49,950 bases of DNA from DATGMB01 sp035293845 (GCA_035293845.1 DATGMB010000037.1:1-49950); one strand, 5' to 3'; numbered from the stretch's first letter, positions 7,664 to 20,287 are shown. Translations and numbers: made by a program. Notes: a model not told the origin generated them from the sequence alone.

Positions 7664-8977
7664 ATGCTGTACAACGAACCCAGCCCGCTCGAAACCAGGG
7701 TGCTCTCGCGCCGCTTCGGCCTGCCCCATTCGGAATCCATCGATACCTATCTCGCGACGGATGGCTACAAGGCCTTTATGAAGGCCGCCGGCATGAAGCC
7801 GGAGGAGATCATCGAGGAGGTCAAAGTCTCGAATCTGCGCGGCCGCGGCGGCGCCGGATTTCCGACGGGCATGAAGTGGAGCTTCGTGCCGCGCACGTCG
7901 CCCAAGCCCAAGTACATCGTGGTCAACGCGGATGAAAGCGAGCCCGGCACCTGCAAGGACCGCGTCCTGATCGAAAACGACCCGCATCAGTTGATCGAGG
8001 GCGTGCTCATCGCCGGCCTCGCGGTGGACGCTCACGCCGGCTATATCTACATCCGCGGCGAGTACCGCTACCTGATCGAGATCATGGACAAGGCCATTGC
8101 CGAGGCATATGCGCGCGGCTGGCTGGGCAAGAACATCCAGGGCACGGGTTTCGACTTCGATCTGTACACGCACACCGGCGCCGGCGCTTACGAGTGCGGC
8201 GAGGAATCGGCGCTGCTCGAATCGCTCGAGGGCAAGCGCGGCGTCCCGCGCATCCGGCCGCCGTTTCCGGCGGTGGTGGGCGCGTTTCAGTGCCCCACCG
8301 TGCTCAACAACGTCGAGACCTACTGCGCCGTCCCGGCGATCATCCGGGACGGCGGCGCGGCCTTCGCCGCGCTGGGCGTCCCCAAGGCCGGGGGTACCAA
8401 GATGACGTGTCTCACGGGCCACGTCAACAAGCCGGGTGTTTATGAGCTGCGGCTCGGATTTCCGGTGAAGCAGATGATCGAGGAGGTCGGCGGCGGCATC
8501 CGCAACGGCAAGAAGCTCAAGGCGTTCATTCCGGGCGGCTCGTCGTGCCCGGTGCTGACGGCCGAGGAAGCTTACGGCGCCAACATGGACTACGATTCGA
8601 TGGCGCAGCGCAAGACGATGCTCGGGTCGGGCGGCGTGATCATCATGGACGAAGACACCTGCATGGTGAAGGCCGCGCTGCGCATCATGCGGTTCTATGC
8701 CCACGAGAGCTGCGGCTGGTGCATCCCCTGCCGCGAGGGCACGACGTGGCTGCGCAAGATCCTGACGCGCTTCCACGAAGGCGGCGGCACGAAGAACGAC
8801 ATCAACCTGATCGGCGATATCTCGAAGAACATGCTCGGCCGCACCTTCTGCCCCCTGGGCGATGCCGCGGCCATGCCGACGATCTCGATTGTGGAGAAGT
8901 TCCGGCACGAATTTGAGGATCATTTGAACGGAAAGCCGTGCCCGTATGAGAAGCATGGCGCTCTGGTGGGAGTTTAG
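7664..8977 (+). CDS. nuoF: NADH-quinone oxidoreductase subunit F
   Basis: A 437-residue subunit that binds NADH, FMN and the 4Fe-4S cluster N3. Gly-rich nucleotide/FMN segments are at residues 60-69 (GRGGAGFPTG) and 179-190 (GEESALLESLEG). The N3 ligands are C350, C353 and C356 (ESCGWCIPCREGT) and C396 (FCPLGD). Length is normal for the family. It follows nuoE by three bases. The stop codon abuts repeat copy 3. Confidence 0.97.
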   Translation: MLYNEPSPLETRVLSRRFGLPHSESIDTYLATDGYKAFMKAAGMKPEEIIEEVKVSNLRGRGGAGFPTGMKWSFVPRTSPKPKYIVVNADESEPGTCKDRVLIENDPHQLIEGVLIAGLAVDAHAGYIYIRGEYRYLIEIMDKAIAEAYARGWLGKNIQGTGFDFDLYTHTGAGAYECGEESALLESLEGKRGVPRIRPPFPAVVGAFQCPTVLNNVETYCAVPAIIRDGGAAFAALGVPKAGGTKMTCLTGHVNKPGVYELRLGFPVKQMIEEVGGGIRNGKKLKAFIPGGSSCPVLTAEEAYGANMDYDSMAQRKTMLGSGGVIIMDEDTCMVKAALRIMRFYAHESCGWCIPCREGTTWLRKILTRFHEGGGTKNDINLIGDISKNMLGRTFCPLGDAAAMPTISIVEKFRHEFEDHLNGKPCPYEKHGALVGV

Positions 8978-8979
8978 TA

Positions 8980-9050
8980 TTCACCGCCGAGACGCAGAGG
9001 CGCCGAGGTTTTCGTCTCATTTTCTCGGCGTCTCGGCGCCTCGGGGTGAA
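8980..9050. repeat. Palindromic repeat, copy 3 of 4
   Basis: A 71-base element between nuoF and nuoG beginning with the same TTCACCGCCGAGACGCAGAG arm as copy 1. The right arm (CTCGGCGTCTCGGCGCC, then TCGGGGTGAA) pairs in a shifted register, so this copy has rearranged arms. It starts three bases after the nuoF stop and ends 12 bases before the nuoG ATG. Confidence 0.88.
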
Positions 9051-9062
9051 ATAAGGTTTTGA

Positions 9063-11321
9063 ATGGCTGACCTCGTAAATCTGACGATTGACGGCCGCGC
9101 GGTGCAGGCCGCGCCGGGCACGCTGGTGATCGACGCCGCGAAGACCGTCGGCATCGAGATCCCGGCGTTCTGCTATTACGAAGGCCTCGCGCTGCAGGCG
9201 GCGTGCCGCATGTGCCTCGTGGAAGTCGAAAAAATGCCGAAGATGATGACGGCATGCACGCTTCCGGTGGCCGAGGGCATGGTGGTGCGCACCGAAACCC
9301 CCGCGGTCGCCCAGGCGCGCAAGTACACGCTCGAGTTCCTCCTCACCAACCATCCCCTGGATTGCCCGGTCTGCGATAAGGGCGGCGAGTGCGAACTCCA
9401 GGACATGGTTTTCCGCTACGGCGCGGGCGAAAGCCGCTTCACCGAAGAGAAGGTCCACACGCCGGAAAAGCAATTCTCGCCGGTGGTCTTCTTCGATGCC
9501 CCCCGCTGCATTCTCTGCTTCCGGTGCGTGCGCATCTGCAACGAAGGCATGGGCGTGGGCGCGCTCGGGGTCATCAACCGCGGCGTGGTCTCGGAAATCG
9601 CGCCCAACAAGGGCGACCACCTGGAGTGCGACGAATGCGGCATGTGCATCGACATTTGCCCGGTCGGCGCGCTCACCAGCGGTGCATATCGCTATAAGAC
9701 CCGCCCGTGGGAGATGACCCATGTCGGCACCATCTGCACGCATTGCGGCGATGGCTGCAAGACCACGCTCGGCACGCGCAACAACCAGATCGTGCGCGGC
9801 AACAACCGCGACCGCTCGGGAGTGAACGGCGATTTCCTCTGCATCAAGGGACGGTACGCCTTCGACTTCTACGACAATCCCGAGCGCCTGCAGGCGCCTC
9901 TCGTGCGCAAGAACGGCAAGCTCGAGGAAGTGGGCTGGTCGGAGGCGCTGGCCGCGGTCGCCAGCAAATTTCAGGAAACCAAGGCCGCCGGCGGCACCTT
10001 CGGTGTCATCGGCTCCAACCACACCACCAATGAAGAGAATTTCTATCTCAAGAAGTTCGCCACGGAGATTCTGGGCACGCCCCACATCGATCACCACCGA
10101 ACGGGCGATGTCACGACGCTGCTCGATGCGCTGAGCGGCCGCACCGGCACGCTCGCCACGGTGGACGATCTCTATCGCAGCAAAGCCGTTCTGATCGTCG
10201 GCTCCGACCTGGCGCTCGAACATCCGCTGCTCTCCTATCAGATCCGGGCCAACTACCGACATCATCAAGCCCACGTGTATACGGTGGCCCACGGTCCGGT
10301 GCGCGAGGACAAGTATTCGGTGAAGGCGCTGCGGGTCGGCGGCACAGCAGTCAAGAATGTGGGCGATCTCGGCGAAATTCCCGGCCGCGATGTGGGCGCA
10401 ACCACGAGCGGCCCCGGCAATGCGCCGGTGGGCGGCGAGGGCGTGGTCCCGAATTTCGGCGCCGCCGGCACCGGTCCGCGCTGGGCGCCATGGGGCGGCC
10501 CCGGAGAAGCCAAGGGCTCGCCGGTTGGCGCTGTCCATCCGGATAACGTCGCGGCCGCGCCGGAAGATTATTTCGCGGCACTCGAACAGCTCCGCGACGC
10601 GCTCAAGGCGGAACCGGAGCTGGTCATCCTGTTCAACGACGCGATCAAGGGCGAAGCCGTCCGGCGGCTCGTCGAATTCGGCGAATCGCTCGGCATTCCG
10701 GTGAAATACGTGGCGCTGGTCGATTACGCCAACTCGCGCGGCGCGCTCGACATGGGGCTCATTCCGGGCGAAGGCGGTATGCGCATTCCGGAGATGCTAG
10801 CGGCGAACCTCGATGTACTTTGGGTGGTGGGCGCGAATCCGCTGAAGAACGGCGCACAACGGCGCGCCGGCTTCCTGGTGGTGCAGGATATGTTCCTCAC
10901 CGAGACCGCGCAGCTCGCCGATATCGTTCTTCCCGCGGCGAGCGCTTACGAGAAGAACGGCACGTTCACGAATACGACCGGCGAAGTCCAGCGGGTGAAG
11001 CGCGCGATCGAGACCATGGGCGCCAAGCCCGATCTCGAAATCATGGGCTTCATCGCCCGCGAAATGGGCGCCGCAGCGGCCCTCGGCCCCTGGCTGCCCG
11101 ATGCCGTGTTTGAAGAGATCCGCCGCACCGTCCGCGGCTACAATATCCCGGCGCCTGTCATTGCCACCGGCGGCGCCGCCCAGACCGCTGCCGTCAATGG
11201 GCGCATCCCCGTGGAGAATCGCCCCGAGCTCATCCAATCGGACCGCAACGGCCTGTTCTCCTCGGGCACGCTCGGGCGCTACTGCAACGTTCTGCATTCG
11301 TTGGTGGAAAGCCGGTCATGA
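9063..11321 (+). CDS. nuoG: NADH-quinone oxidoreductase subunit G
   Basis: A 752-residue Fe-S subunit of the NADH module (75-kDa family, molybdopterin-oxidoreductase fold without cofactor). Ligands can be assigned for N1b (C37, C48, C51, C65), N5 (H97, C101, C104, C110), N4 and its neighbour (C149, C152, C155, C159; C199, C202, C205, C209), and the extra cluster N7 (C225, C228, C232, C260). N7 occurs in only some bacteria. Residues ~440-490 are a Gly/Pro-rich low-complexity stretch (for example TTSGPGNAPVGGEG) that looks like an insertion. The stop overlaps the nuoH start by four bases (ATGA). Confidence 0.96.
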   Translation: MADLVNLTIDGRAVQAAPGTLVIDAAKTVGIEIPAFCYYEGLALQAACRMCLVEVEKMPKMMTACTLPVAEGMVVRTETPAVAQARKYTLEFLLTNHPLDCPVCDKGGECELQDMVFRYGAGESRFTEEKVHTPEKQFSPVVFFDAPRCILCFRCVRICNEGMGVGALGVINRGVVSEIAPNKGDHLECDECGMCIDICPVGALTSGAYRYKTRPWEMTHVGTICTHCGDGCKTTLGTRNNQIVRGNNRDRSGVNGDFLCIKGRYAFDFYDNPERLQAPLVRKNGKLEEVGWSEALAAVASKFQETKAAGGTFGVIGSNHTTNEENFYLKKFATEILGTPHIDHHRTGDVTTLLDALSGRTGTLATVDDLYRSKAVLIVGSDLALEHPLLSYQIRANYRHHQAHVYTVAHGPVREDKYSVKALRVGGTAVKNVGDLGEIPGRDVGATTSGPGNAPVGGEGVVPNFGAAGTGPRWAPWGGPGEAKGSPVGAVHPDNVAAAPEDYFAALEQLRDALKAEPELVILFNDAIKGEAVRRLVEFGESLGIPVKYVALVDYANSRGALDMGLIPGEGGMRIPEMLAANLDVLWVVGANPLKNGAQRRAGFLVVQDMFLTETAQLADIVLPAASAYEKNGTFTNTTGEVQRVKRAIETMGAKPDLEIMGFIAREMGAAAALGPWLPDAVFEEIRRTVRGYNIPAPVIATGGAAQTAAVNGRIPVENRPELIQSDRNGLFSSGTLGRYCNVLHSLVESRS

Positions 11322-12493
11322 ACGCGTTTATCGTCATCTCGCTAATTAAGGTAGCGATCGTCTTTGCGGTCCTGATGACCACGCTCGCCTACCTGCAATG
11401 GGTGGAGCGCAAGGTGATCGCGCATATCCAGGTGCGCCCCGGGCCGTATCGCGTGGGGCCGCACGGCCTGCTGCAGCCGCTGGCGGACGTCATCAAGCTG
11501 GTCACCAAGGAAGACCTGATCCCTTCCTACGTGAACAAGCCGCTCTATCTGGCCGCGCCGTTTCTCGCGATCACGATGGCGCTGCTCTCGATCTCGGTGA
11601 TTCCGTTTGGCCCCACGATCGAAGTTGCGGGCTACAAGACCTGGATGCAGCTCACCGACCTCAACATCGGCGTCCTGTTCGTGCTGGCGGTCTCCTCGAT
11701 CGGCGTCTACGGTATCGCCTTCGCCGGGTGGGCTTCGAACAATAAGTACGCGCTGCTCGGCGGCCTGCGGAGCTCAGCGCAGATGATCAGCTACGAGCTT
11801 CCGATGACCATCGCGATTGCGGCGCCGCTGCTGATTTCGAACACGCTTGACCTGCGCATGCTGGTGGGCACGCAGGCCGGGGGCATCTGGCACTGGAATC
11901 TGATCCGCGGCGGCCAGATCGTCAGCTTCATTGTCTTTCTCATCGCCGCGTTCGCGGAAACCAACCGCGTCCCCTTCGACCTCCCGGAAGCTGAAAACGA
12001 GCTGGTGGCCGGCTTCCATACCGAATACTCCAGCATGAAGTTCGCGGCGTTCTTCATGGCCGAGTACGCCAATATGATCACGGTAAGCGCGATGGCGACG
12101 CTGCTGTTCCTGGGCGGATGGGAGGCGCCCTGGGATGCGAAATACGGCTCGGGCTGGGTGCCCACGGCGATTTTCGCGCTGGCCGGTTTCGTTGCGCTGT
12201 ATCACGGGATCAATCCGCCGCGGAAGCGCGACCGCCTGACCTTTCCGGCCTTCGGCGTGGTCTTTCTGGGAATCGCGGTGCTGTTCCAGATCCCGATGCT
12301 GCAGGAGTGGATTCTCCCGTTGTTCTGGTTCGCGGCCAAGACCGGCGCGATTCTGTTTGCATTCATTTGGGTCCGCGGCACGCTGCCGCGCTTCCGCTAC
12401 GACCAGTTGATGGGCTTCGCCTGGAAATTCCTGCTTCCCGTAGCGATGCTGAACCTGGTGGCGACCGCACTCGGGGTCGCCTGGCTGGCATAA
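11318..12493 (+). CDS. nuoH: NADH-quinone oxidoreductase subunit H
   Basis: A 391-residue membrane subunit (ND1 family) that forms the quinone chamber at the join of the two arms. It has about eight TM helices. Hallmarks are RVGPHGLLQPLADVIKLVTK near the N-terminus and AETNRVPFDLPEAENELVAG followed by FHTEYSSMKF in the conserved loop rich in acidic residues. GGAAAG precedes the ATG, which overlaps the nuoG stop. The next gene, two bases on, is nuoJ; nuoI, which normally sits here, is absent. Confidence 0.97.
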   Translation: MNAFIVISLIKVAIVFAVLMTTLAYLQWVERKVIAHIQVRPGPYRVGPHGLLQPLADVIKLVTKEDLIPSYVNKPLYLAAPFLAITMALLSISVIPFGPTIEVAGYKTWMQLTDLNIGVLFVLAVSSIGVYGIAFAGWASNNKYALLGGLRSSAQMISYELPMTIAIAAPLLISNTLDLRMLVGTQAGGIWHWNLIRGGQIVSFIVFLIAAFAETNRVPFDLPEAENELVAGFHTEYSSMKFAAFFMAEYANMITVSAMATLLFLGGWEAPWDAKYGSGWVPTAIFALAGFVALYHGINPPRKRDRLTFPAFGVVFLGIAVLFQIPMLQEWILPLFWFAAKTGAILFAFIWVRGTLPRFRYDQLMGFAWKFLLPVAMLNLVATALGVAWLA

Positions 12494-12495
12494 CC

Positions 12496-12996
12496 ATGGA
12501 TGTCGTTCTGTTTCTGATCTTCGCGATTATCGCGGTTGTCTGCGCCATCAACGTGGTGGTGCAGACGCATCCCATATCGAGCGCCATCTCGCTGATCGGG
12601 GTGATGGGGTCGCTCGCGGTCCTTTACCTGCTGCTCGGTGCCGAATTCGTTGCCGCGGCGCAGGTGATCGTGTACGCCGGCGCGGTTATGGTGCTGTTTG
12701 TCTTCGTCATCATGCTGCTGAATGCCGGCCGCGAGACGGTCCGCGGCCGCTCCTTCATGGTGCAACTGCTGGGTGTGCCGCTGCTGATCGCCTTCCTCGG
12801 TCTGCTGGCATGGATCGCCGGCCAGTTCTACAAGCCGGGCACCGGCGTTCATTTCGGCGGCTTCACCGGCGGCTCGCCGATCGCCATCGGCCGCGCGCTC
12901 TTCACCACGTATCTGCTGCCTTTTGAAATTACTTCGATCCTGGTCCTGATCGCGATCGTGGGCGCCGTCGTGCTCGGCCGGAAGGAGATGGACTGA
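12496..12996 (+). CDS. nuoJ: NADH-quinone oxidoreductase subunit J
   Basis: A 166-residue membrane subunit (ND6 family) with five TM helices. TM3 carries the conserved GAEFVAAAQVIVYAGAVMVL motif. The frame is open upstream inside nuoH, but the ATG two bases after the nuoH stop gives the family N-terminus (MDVVLFLIFAIIAVVCA). It overlaps nuoK by one base. Confidence 0.95.
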   Translation: MDVVLFLIFAIIAVVCAINVVVQTHPISSAISLIGVMGSLAVLYLLLGAEFVAAAQVIVYAGAVMVLFVFVIMLLNAGRETVRGRSFMVQLLGVPLLIAFLGLLAWIAGQFYKPGTGVHFGGFTGGSPIAIGRALFTTYLLPFEITSILVLIAIVGAVVLGRKEMD

Positions 12997-13304
12997 TGTC
13001 CGAAGTTCCTGTTTCCTGGTTCCTGACGCTCAGCGCGGTGCTGTTCGCGCTCGGTGTCGCCGGCTTCCTGTTCCGCCGCAACATCATCACGGTATTCATG
13101 TCCATCGAGCTGATGCTGAACGCCGTGAATCTGACGTTCGTCACGTTTTCCTACCAGCTCAAACAGGTCAGCGGGCACCTGTTCACGTTTTTCGTCATGG
13201 TGGTCGCCGCCGCCGAAGCCGCGGTCGGCCTGGCCATCATTCTGACCGTATTCAAGAACCGCGCGACGCTGAACATCGACGAGATGAATTCGATGAAGGA
13301 TTAG
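12996..13304 (+). CDS. nuoK: NADH-quinone oxidoreductase subunit K
   Basis: A 102-residue, three-TM antiporter-like small subunit (ND4L family). The two conserved membrane glutamates are present: one in SIELMLNAVNLTFV and one in AAAEAAVGLAIILTVF. AAGGAG lies eight bases before the ATG. It is followed by repeat copy 4, which separates it from nuoL. Confidence 0.96.
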   Translation: MSEVPVSWFLTLSAVLFALGVAGFLFRRNIITVFMSIELMLNAVNLTFVTFSYQLKQVSGHLFTFFVMVVAAAEAAVGLAIILTVFKNRATLNIDEMNSMKD

Positions 13305-13308
13305 ATAC

Positions 13309-13374
13309 TCACCGCCGGGGCGCGGAGACGGCCGAGGAAAAGATTTTCTCTGCGTCTCTGCGCTCCGGCGGTGA
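13309..13374. repeat. Palindromic repeat, copy 4 of 4
   Basis: A 66-base element between nuoK and nuoL. The outer arms TCACCGCCGG and CCGGCGGTGA are perfect complements, with inner CGCGGAGACG/CGTCTCTGCG pairing. It is the shortest copy. It starts five bases after the nuoK stop and ends 12 bases before the nuoL ATG. Confidence 0.88.
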
Positions 13375-13386
13375 AAAAGACAACCG

Positions 13387-16791
<3,405 letters not shown>

Positions 16792-16802
<11 letters not shown>

Positions 16803-18258
16803 CGCCCTGTACAATCCCGGCGACCTGCTCCGCATGCTGCCGGAGATTATCCTAACGGTCGTCGGCACGCTGCTGATGGTGCTCGATCCCATCGTCAACC
16901 GGAAGTCGTCGAAGGTATTCGGGAATCTCAGCCTGGTGGCTCTGGTGGCCGCCGGTGCGGCCGCCGCGCTCGCCTATCTGCAGGCCGCCGGCCCGGCCTT
17001 CGGCGGCATGCTGATGGTGGACGGATTCGCCACGTTCTTCCGCGAGATCGTCCTGGCCGTCGGTTTCCTCACGGTGCTCGCGTCCTACAGCTTCCTGACG
17101 CGCCAGGATGCCGAAACCGGCGAATTTCACGCGCTGCTGCTGTTCTCGATCGCCGGCCAGTGCCTGATGGCCGCCGCCAACGATCTGATCGTCATCTTCA
17201 TTGCGATCGAGATCTCTTCCATCGCGAGCTACGTGCTGGCCGGCTATCTGCGCGACGACCGGCGCGCCAACGAAGCCGCTTTGAAGTATTTCCTGCTCGG
17301 GTCCTTCGCGACGGCATTCTTCCTCTACGGCGTCGCCGTGATCTACGGCTCTACCGGCACCATCAACCTGAGCGGGGTGCGCCAGATCCTCAACGGACAG
17401 GAAGCGCCCTCGGGGCTATTTGTCGGGCTGGCCGCTGCGCTGATGTTCGTAGGACTCGCCTTCAAGGTTTCGGTGGCCCCGTTCCAGATCTGGGCGCCGG
17501 ACGTCTATCAGGGCGCGCCCACTCCCGTATCCGCCTTTCTCTCCGCCGGACCGAAGGCCGCCGCGTTCGCTGTCTTCTTCCGCATCTTCATGACGGCGCT
17601 CGAGCCCATCGGCCGCGGCTGGGAGCCGCTGGTGTGGGGTGTGGCGCTGCTCTCGATGGTCATCGGCAATTTCGCCGCGCTGCTGCAGTCGAACGTCAAG
17701 CGCATGCTGGCCTATAGCTCGATCGCTCACGCCGGCTACGTGATGGTGGCGCTCACCGCGCGGTCGGAAATCGGCGCCGCCGCCGCGATGTTTTATCTCG
17801 CCGCGTATGCGTTGATGAATGTCGGCGCGTTTGCCGTGGTGAGTCACATTTCCGGCCGCGGCGAGCGCTTCGATGCCATCGACGACCTCGCCGGCCTCGG
17901 CCAGCGGCAGCCGCTGATGGCCGCCATGCTCTCGATCTTCCTGCTCTCGCTGATCGGCGTGCCGCTCACCGGCGGCTTCTTCGGCAAGTTCTACATCTTC
18001 AAAGCGGCTCTCGAATCGCACCTGGTCTGGCTCACGGTGCTCGGTCTGCTCACCAGCGCCGTCGCGGCGTACTACTATCTCCGGATCCTGGTGGTGATGT
18101 ACATGCACGAACCGTCCGAATCGGCGGCCAAGGTCGAGCCGCTCTCGGCCGGAATGCGCGCGGCCCTGATTCTGCCTGCGGCCGGCACGCTGTTCCTCGG
18201 AATCTTCCCTAACTGGGTTCTCGATTTCGCCGGCCGCTCGGCCAGCCTGCTGAAGTAA
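16792..18258 (+). CDS. nuoN: NADH-quinone oxidoreductase subunit N
   Basis: A 488-residue antiporter-like subunit (ND2 family), the last gene of the operon. Hallmarks are EISSIASYVLAGYLRDD and WAPDVYQGAPTPVSAFLSAG followed by PKAAAF, with the TM Lys, and AYSSIAHAGYVMVA. GGAGG precedes the ATG at good spacing, which supports this start inside the nuoM end. No clear terminator follows; the VOC gene begins nine bases later and may be read through. Confidence 0.97.
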
Positions 18259-18267
18259 GCTGGGGGA

Positions 18268-18642
18268 ATGCCGATCGCCCCCATGCTCTCCGTACGGCGC
18301 GGGGCCCAAGCCGTGGAATTCTATAAGGCCGCGTTCGCCGCGGCCGAGGCTTTCAAGATCGAGGCGCCGGATGGCGCCGTAGTCGCGCGCCTCGAAGCCG
18401 CGGGCTCCGAGTTCTGGGTCTCGGACGAATCGCCCGCGCACGCCAATTTCAGCCCGGAAACACTCGGCGGAAGCACCGCGCGGATGGTGCTCGTCGTCCC
18501 CGATCCGGATGCTGCCTTCGCCCGCGCGGTCGCGGCGGGCGCCTCCCCGATTTCGCCGGTCACCGACCAGCCCTACGGCTGGCGCGTCGGCCGCGTCGCC
18601 GACCCATTCGGCCACCACTGGGAAATCGGCAAGCCGCTGTAG
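18268..18642 (+). CDS. VOC-superfamily (glyoxalase/PhnB-like) protein
   Basis: A 124-residue protein with two beta-alpha-beta-beta-beta modules of the vicinal-oxygen-chelate fold. PhnB-type features are the start PMLSVRRGAQAVEFYKAAF and the end VGRVADPFGHHWEIGKPL. Relatives include glyoxalases, antibiotic-binding proteins and many of unknown role, so no substrate can be named. GGGGG lies just before the ATG, nine bases after the nuoN stop, and it may be a rider on the nuo transcript. Confidence 0.85.
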   Translation: MPIAPMLSVRRGAQAVEFYKAAFAAAEAFKIEAPDGAVVARLEAAGSEFWVSDESPAHANFSPETLGGSTARMVLVVPDPDAAFARAVAAGASPISPVTDQPYGWRVGRVADPFGHHWEIGKPL

Positions 18643-19071
18643 GCGGGCGAGCCGGTAGCCGTTTCGGAATGTGAAACACTCGTTCGCGGCACGCCCGCGG
18701 CTTGCCCGGCGGGCGTACACAACTACCGCGTCACTGTTACGCCGGGCGATCCCGATGCGCCAGCGGTAACCACGGTGAAGTCCGAACTGCGGCGTTTGAT
18801 GTTGGAGAACGTGCGCACCAAGGCTGGCCGTCCGGTGACCCGCACCTTTCTGGTGAATGTGCGCCGGCCGCAGATTCGCGGCGGGGGCGAGGTGCGGCTG
18901 AAGCCGCAACTGGCCCGGTGCGTCGTGGAGGGCATCCGCCGCGCCCATCTGCCGCTGGCCCGGCTGCTCGAGGATTCGCCGCCTTTCGACCCCGCGCACC
19001 CCGATCCTGACGACCGCTTCACGGTCCCGGCCGAGACGCCGGCCGGCGCGCCCCTTATGGACAATAGAAGC
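18643..19071 (+). other. 429-base stretch with an unexplained open frame
   Basis: No recognised gene. The frame shared by the VOC gene before it and the esterase after it stays open right across. From 18721 it reads like protein (NYRVTVTPGDPDAPAV, then LRRLMLENVRTKAGRPVTRT and RLKPQLARCVVEGIRRAHL), with Arg/Pro-rich but not low-complexity composition. There is no good start: GTG 18775 or ATG 18799 are the only candidates and neither has a ribosome site. It may be a decayed gene fragment, an N-terminal extension of the esterase, or chance in GC-rich DNA. Confidence 0.35.
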
Positions 19072-19851
19072 ATGACTCGGTCTCTCGCAATCCTGATGCT
19101 CTCCGCGGCCGGCGCCTTCGCACAGGCCGCGGCCGACGTGCCCACGCTGTACCTGATCGGCGATTCCACCGTACATAACGGCAGTGGCAACGGCGCCAAT
19201 GGACAATGGGGATGGGGCGAGCCGCTGGCCGGCCTCTTCGACACGTCGCGCATCCACGTGGTTAACCGCGCGCGCGGCGGCCGCAGCAGCCGTACGTACC
19301 TGACGGAAGGGCTCTGGGACCAGGTGGCTGCCGAGCTGCGGCCGGGCGATTTCGTGCTCATGCAATTCGGCCACAACGACGGTGGCCCGCTGGACGACAC
19401 CGAGCGGGCCCGCGGTTCGCTCCCCGGCACGGGCGAGGATACGCGCGAGATCGACAATCCCATTACCAGGCGGCACGAGGTCGTACACACGTATGGCTGG
19501 TACCTTCGGCGCTTCATCGCGGATGCGCGGGCGAAGGGCGCCACGCCGATCGTCTGCTCGCCGGTGCCGCGCAAGATCTGGAAGGACGGCAAGATCGAGC
19601 GGAGCTCCAGCACGTACCGGAAGTGGGCGGCCGAAGTGGCTCGAGGGGAGAATACCGGATACATCGATCTCAACGAGATCATCGCCCGCCGCTACGACGC
19701 CATGGGGCCGGAGGCGGTCGAGCCGCTCTTTGCCGACCCCCACACCCACACCAGCCGCGCCGGCGCGGAGCTCAACGCGCTTTGCGTGGCGGAGGGCATT
19801 CGGGCGTTAGCGGACCATCGGTTGGCGGAGTACCTCAAGGAATCCCATTGA
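19072..19851 (+). CDS. Secreted rhamnogalacturonan acetylesterase-like SGNH hydrolase
   Basis: A 259-residue protein with a signal peptide (MTRSLAILMLSAAGAFAQA). All SGNH blocks are seen: block I LIGDST with nucleophile S32, block II RARGGRSS with G70, block III FGHND with N102, and block V ADPHTHTS with D222 and H226. The VHNG after the serine, the GWGEPL and the HTHTS pattern point to the rhamnogalacturonan acetylesterase family, which removes acetyl groups from pectin backbones. The block V Asp is one residue further from the His than in the classic D-x-x-H. The start at 19072 gives the signal peptide; ATG 19057 is an alternative. The rhamnose isomerase at 22.7 kb could use the sugar released downstream. 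Confidence 0.85.
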   Translation: MTRSLAILMLSAAGAFAQAAADVPTLYLIGDSTVHNGSGNGANGQWGWGEPLAGLFDTSRIHVVNRARGGRSSRTYLTEGLWDQVAAELRPGDFVLMQFGHNDGGPLDDTERARGSLPGTGEDTREIDNPITRRHEVVHTYGWYLRRFIADARAKGATPIVCSPVPRKIWKDGKIERSSSTYRKWAAEVARGENTGYIDLNEIIARRYDAMGPEAVEPLFADPHTHTSRAGAELNALCVAEGIRALADHRLAEYLKESH

Positions 19852-20056
19852 CAACAAAAGCGGTCGGGAGCGCCCGCGCCGCGGACGGCACCTTTACTCT
19901 CATTGGCCTGCCCAAGGCCGCCGCGTTTGCTTGACACGCCGATCCGGAAATTGGGAGACTGAACGCGAGCAGACTAATAGCACATTCACGCACACGCTGC
20001 ACTCCGCAGTCTGCAATGCGACTCACCTGAAGTTGTCGGTCGAGTAAGGGGGTAAG

Positions 20057-20287
20057 GTGCTATCGTCCAGACCAGAACCACTACTCACCACGGCCGCGGT
20101 CTCGAGATGGCTTGGCGTGTCGACCCGTACCCTTTGCCTTTGGGCGGAGTGTGGAGAGATTCCCGCGCTCAAGATCGGCAGACAGTGGAGATTCCGTGAG
20201 AGCGAACTGCGCGACTGGCTCGAGAGTTCGCTCGCTTCCAAGGTAAAGAATCACCCGAACAGCAAGGCTTCTTCCGCTCGAATTTGA
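20057..20287 (+). CDS. Excisionase-family HTH DNA-binding protein
   Basis: A 76-residue protein. Residues 9-60 form a MerR-like winged helix of the HTH_17/excisionase type: LLTTAAVSRWLGVSTRTLCL, then W-A-E-C-G-E-I-P-A-L-K-I-G-R-Q-W-R-F-R-E-S-E-L-R-D-W-L in pattern. Such proteins are phage excisionases or small transcription factors. The GTG start has AAGGGGG five bases upstream. No integrase, att-like repeat or phage gene is nearby, so a regulatory role is more likely. Palindromes lie between it and the next gene. Confidence 0.85.
   Translation: MLSSRPEPLLTTAAVSRWLGVSTRTLCLWAECGEIPALKIGRQWRFRESELRDWLESSLASKVKNHPNSKASSARI

Noticed and set aside
12118..12996. A 292-residue start for nuoJ
   Set aside because: The first 126 residues lie inside nuoH in another frame; the ATG at 12496 gives the family N-terminus.
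4593..13374. The four repeats as a CRISPR array or as rho-independent terminators
   Set aside because: They are kilobases apart, palindromic and lack spacers. No T-run follows any of them, and the genes after them clearly belong to the same operon.
20057..20287. Prophage or integrative element based on the excisionase-type HTH protein
   Set aside because: No integrase, att-type repeat, tRNA target or phage structural gene is visible nearby; the neighbours are ordinary chromosomal genes.
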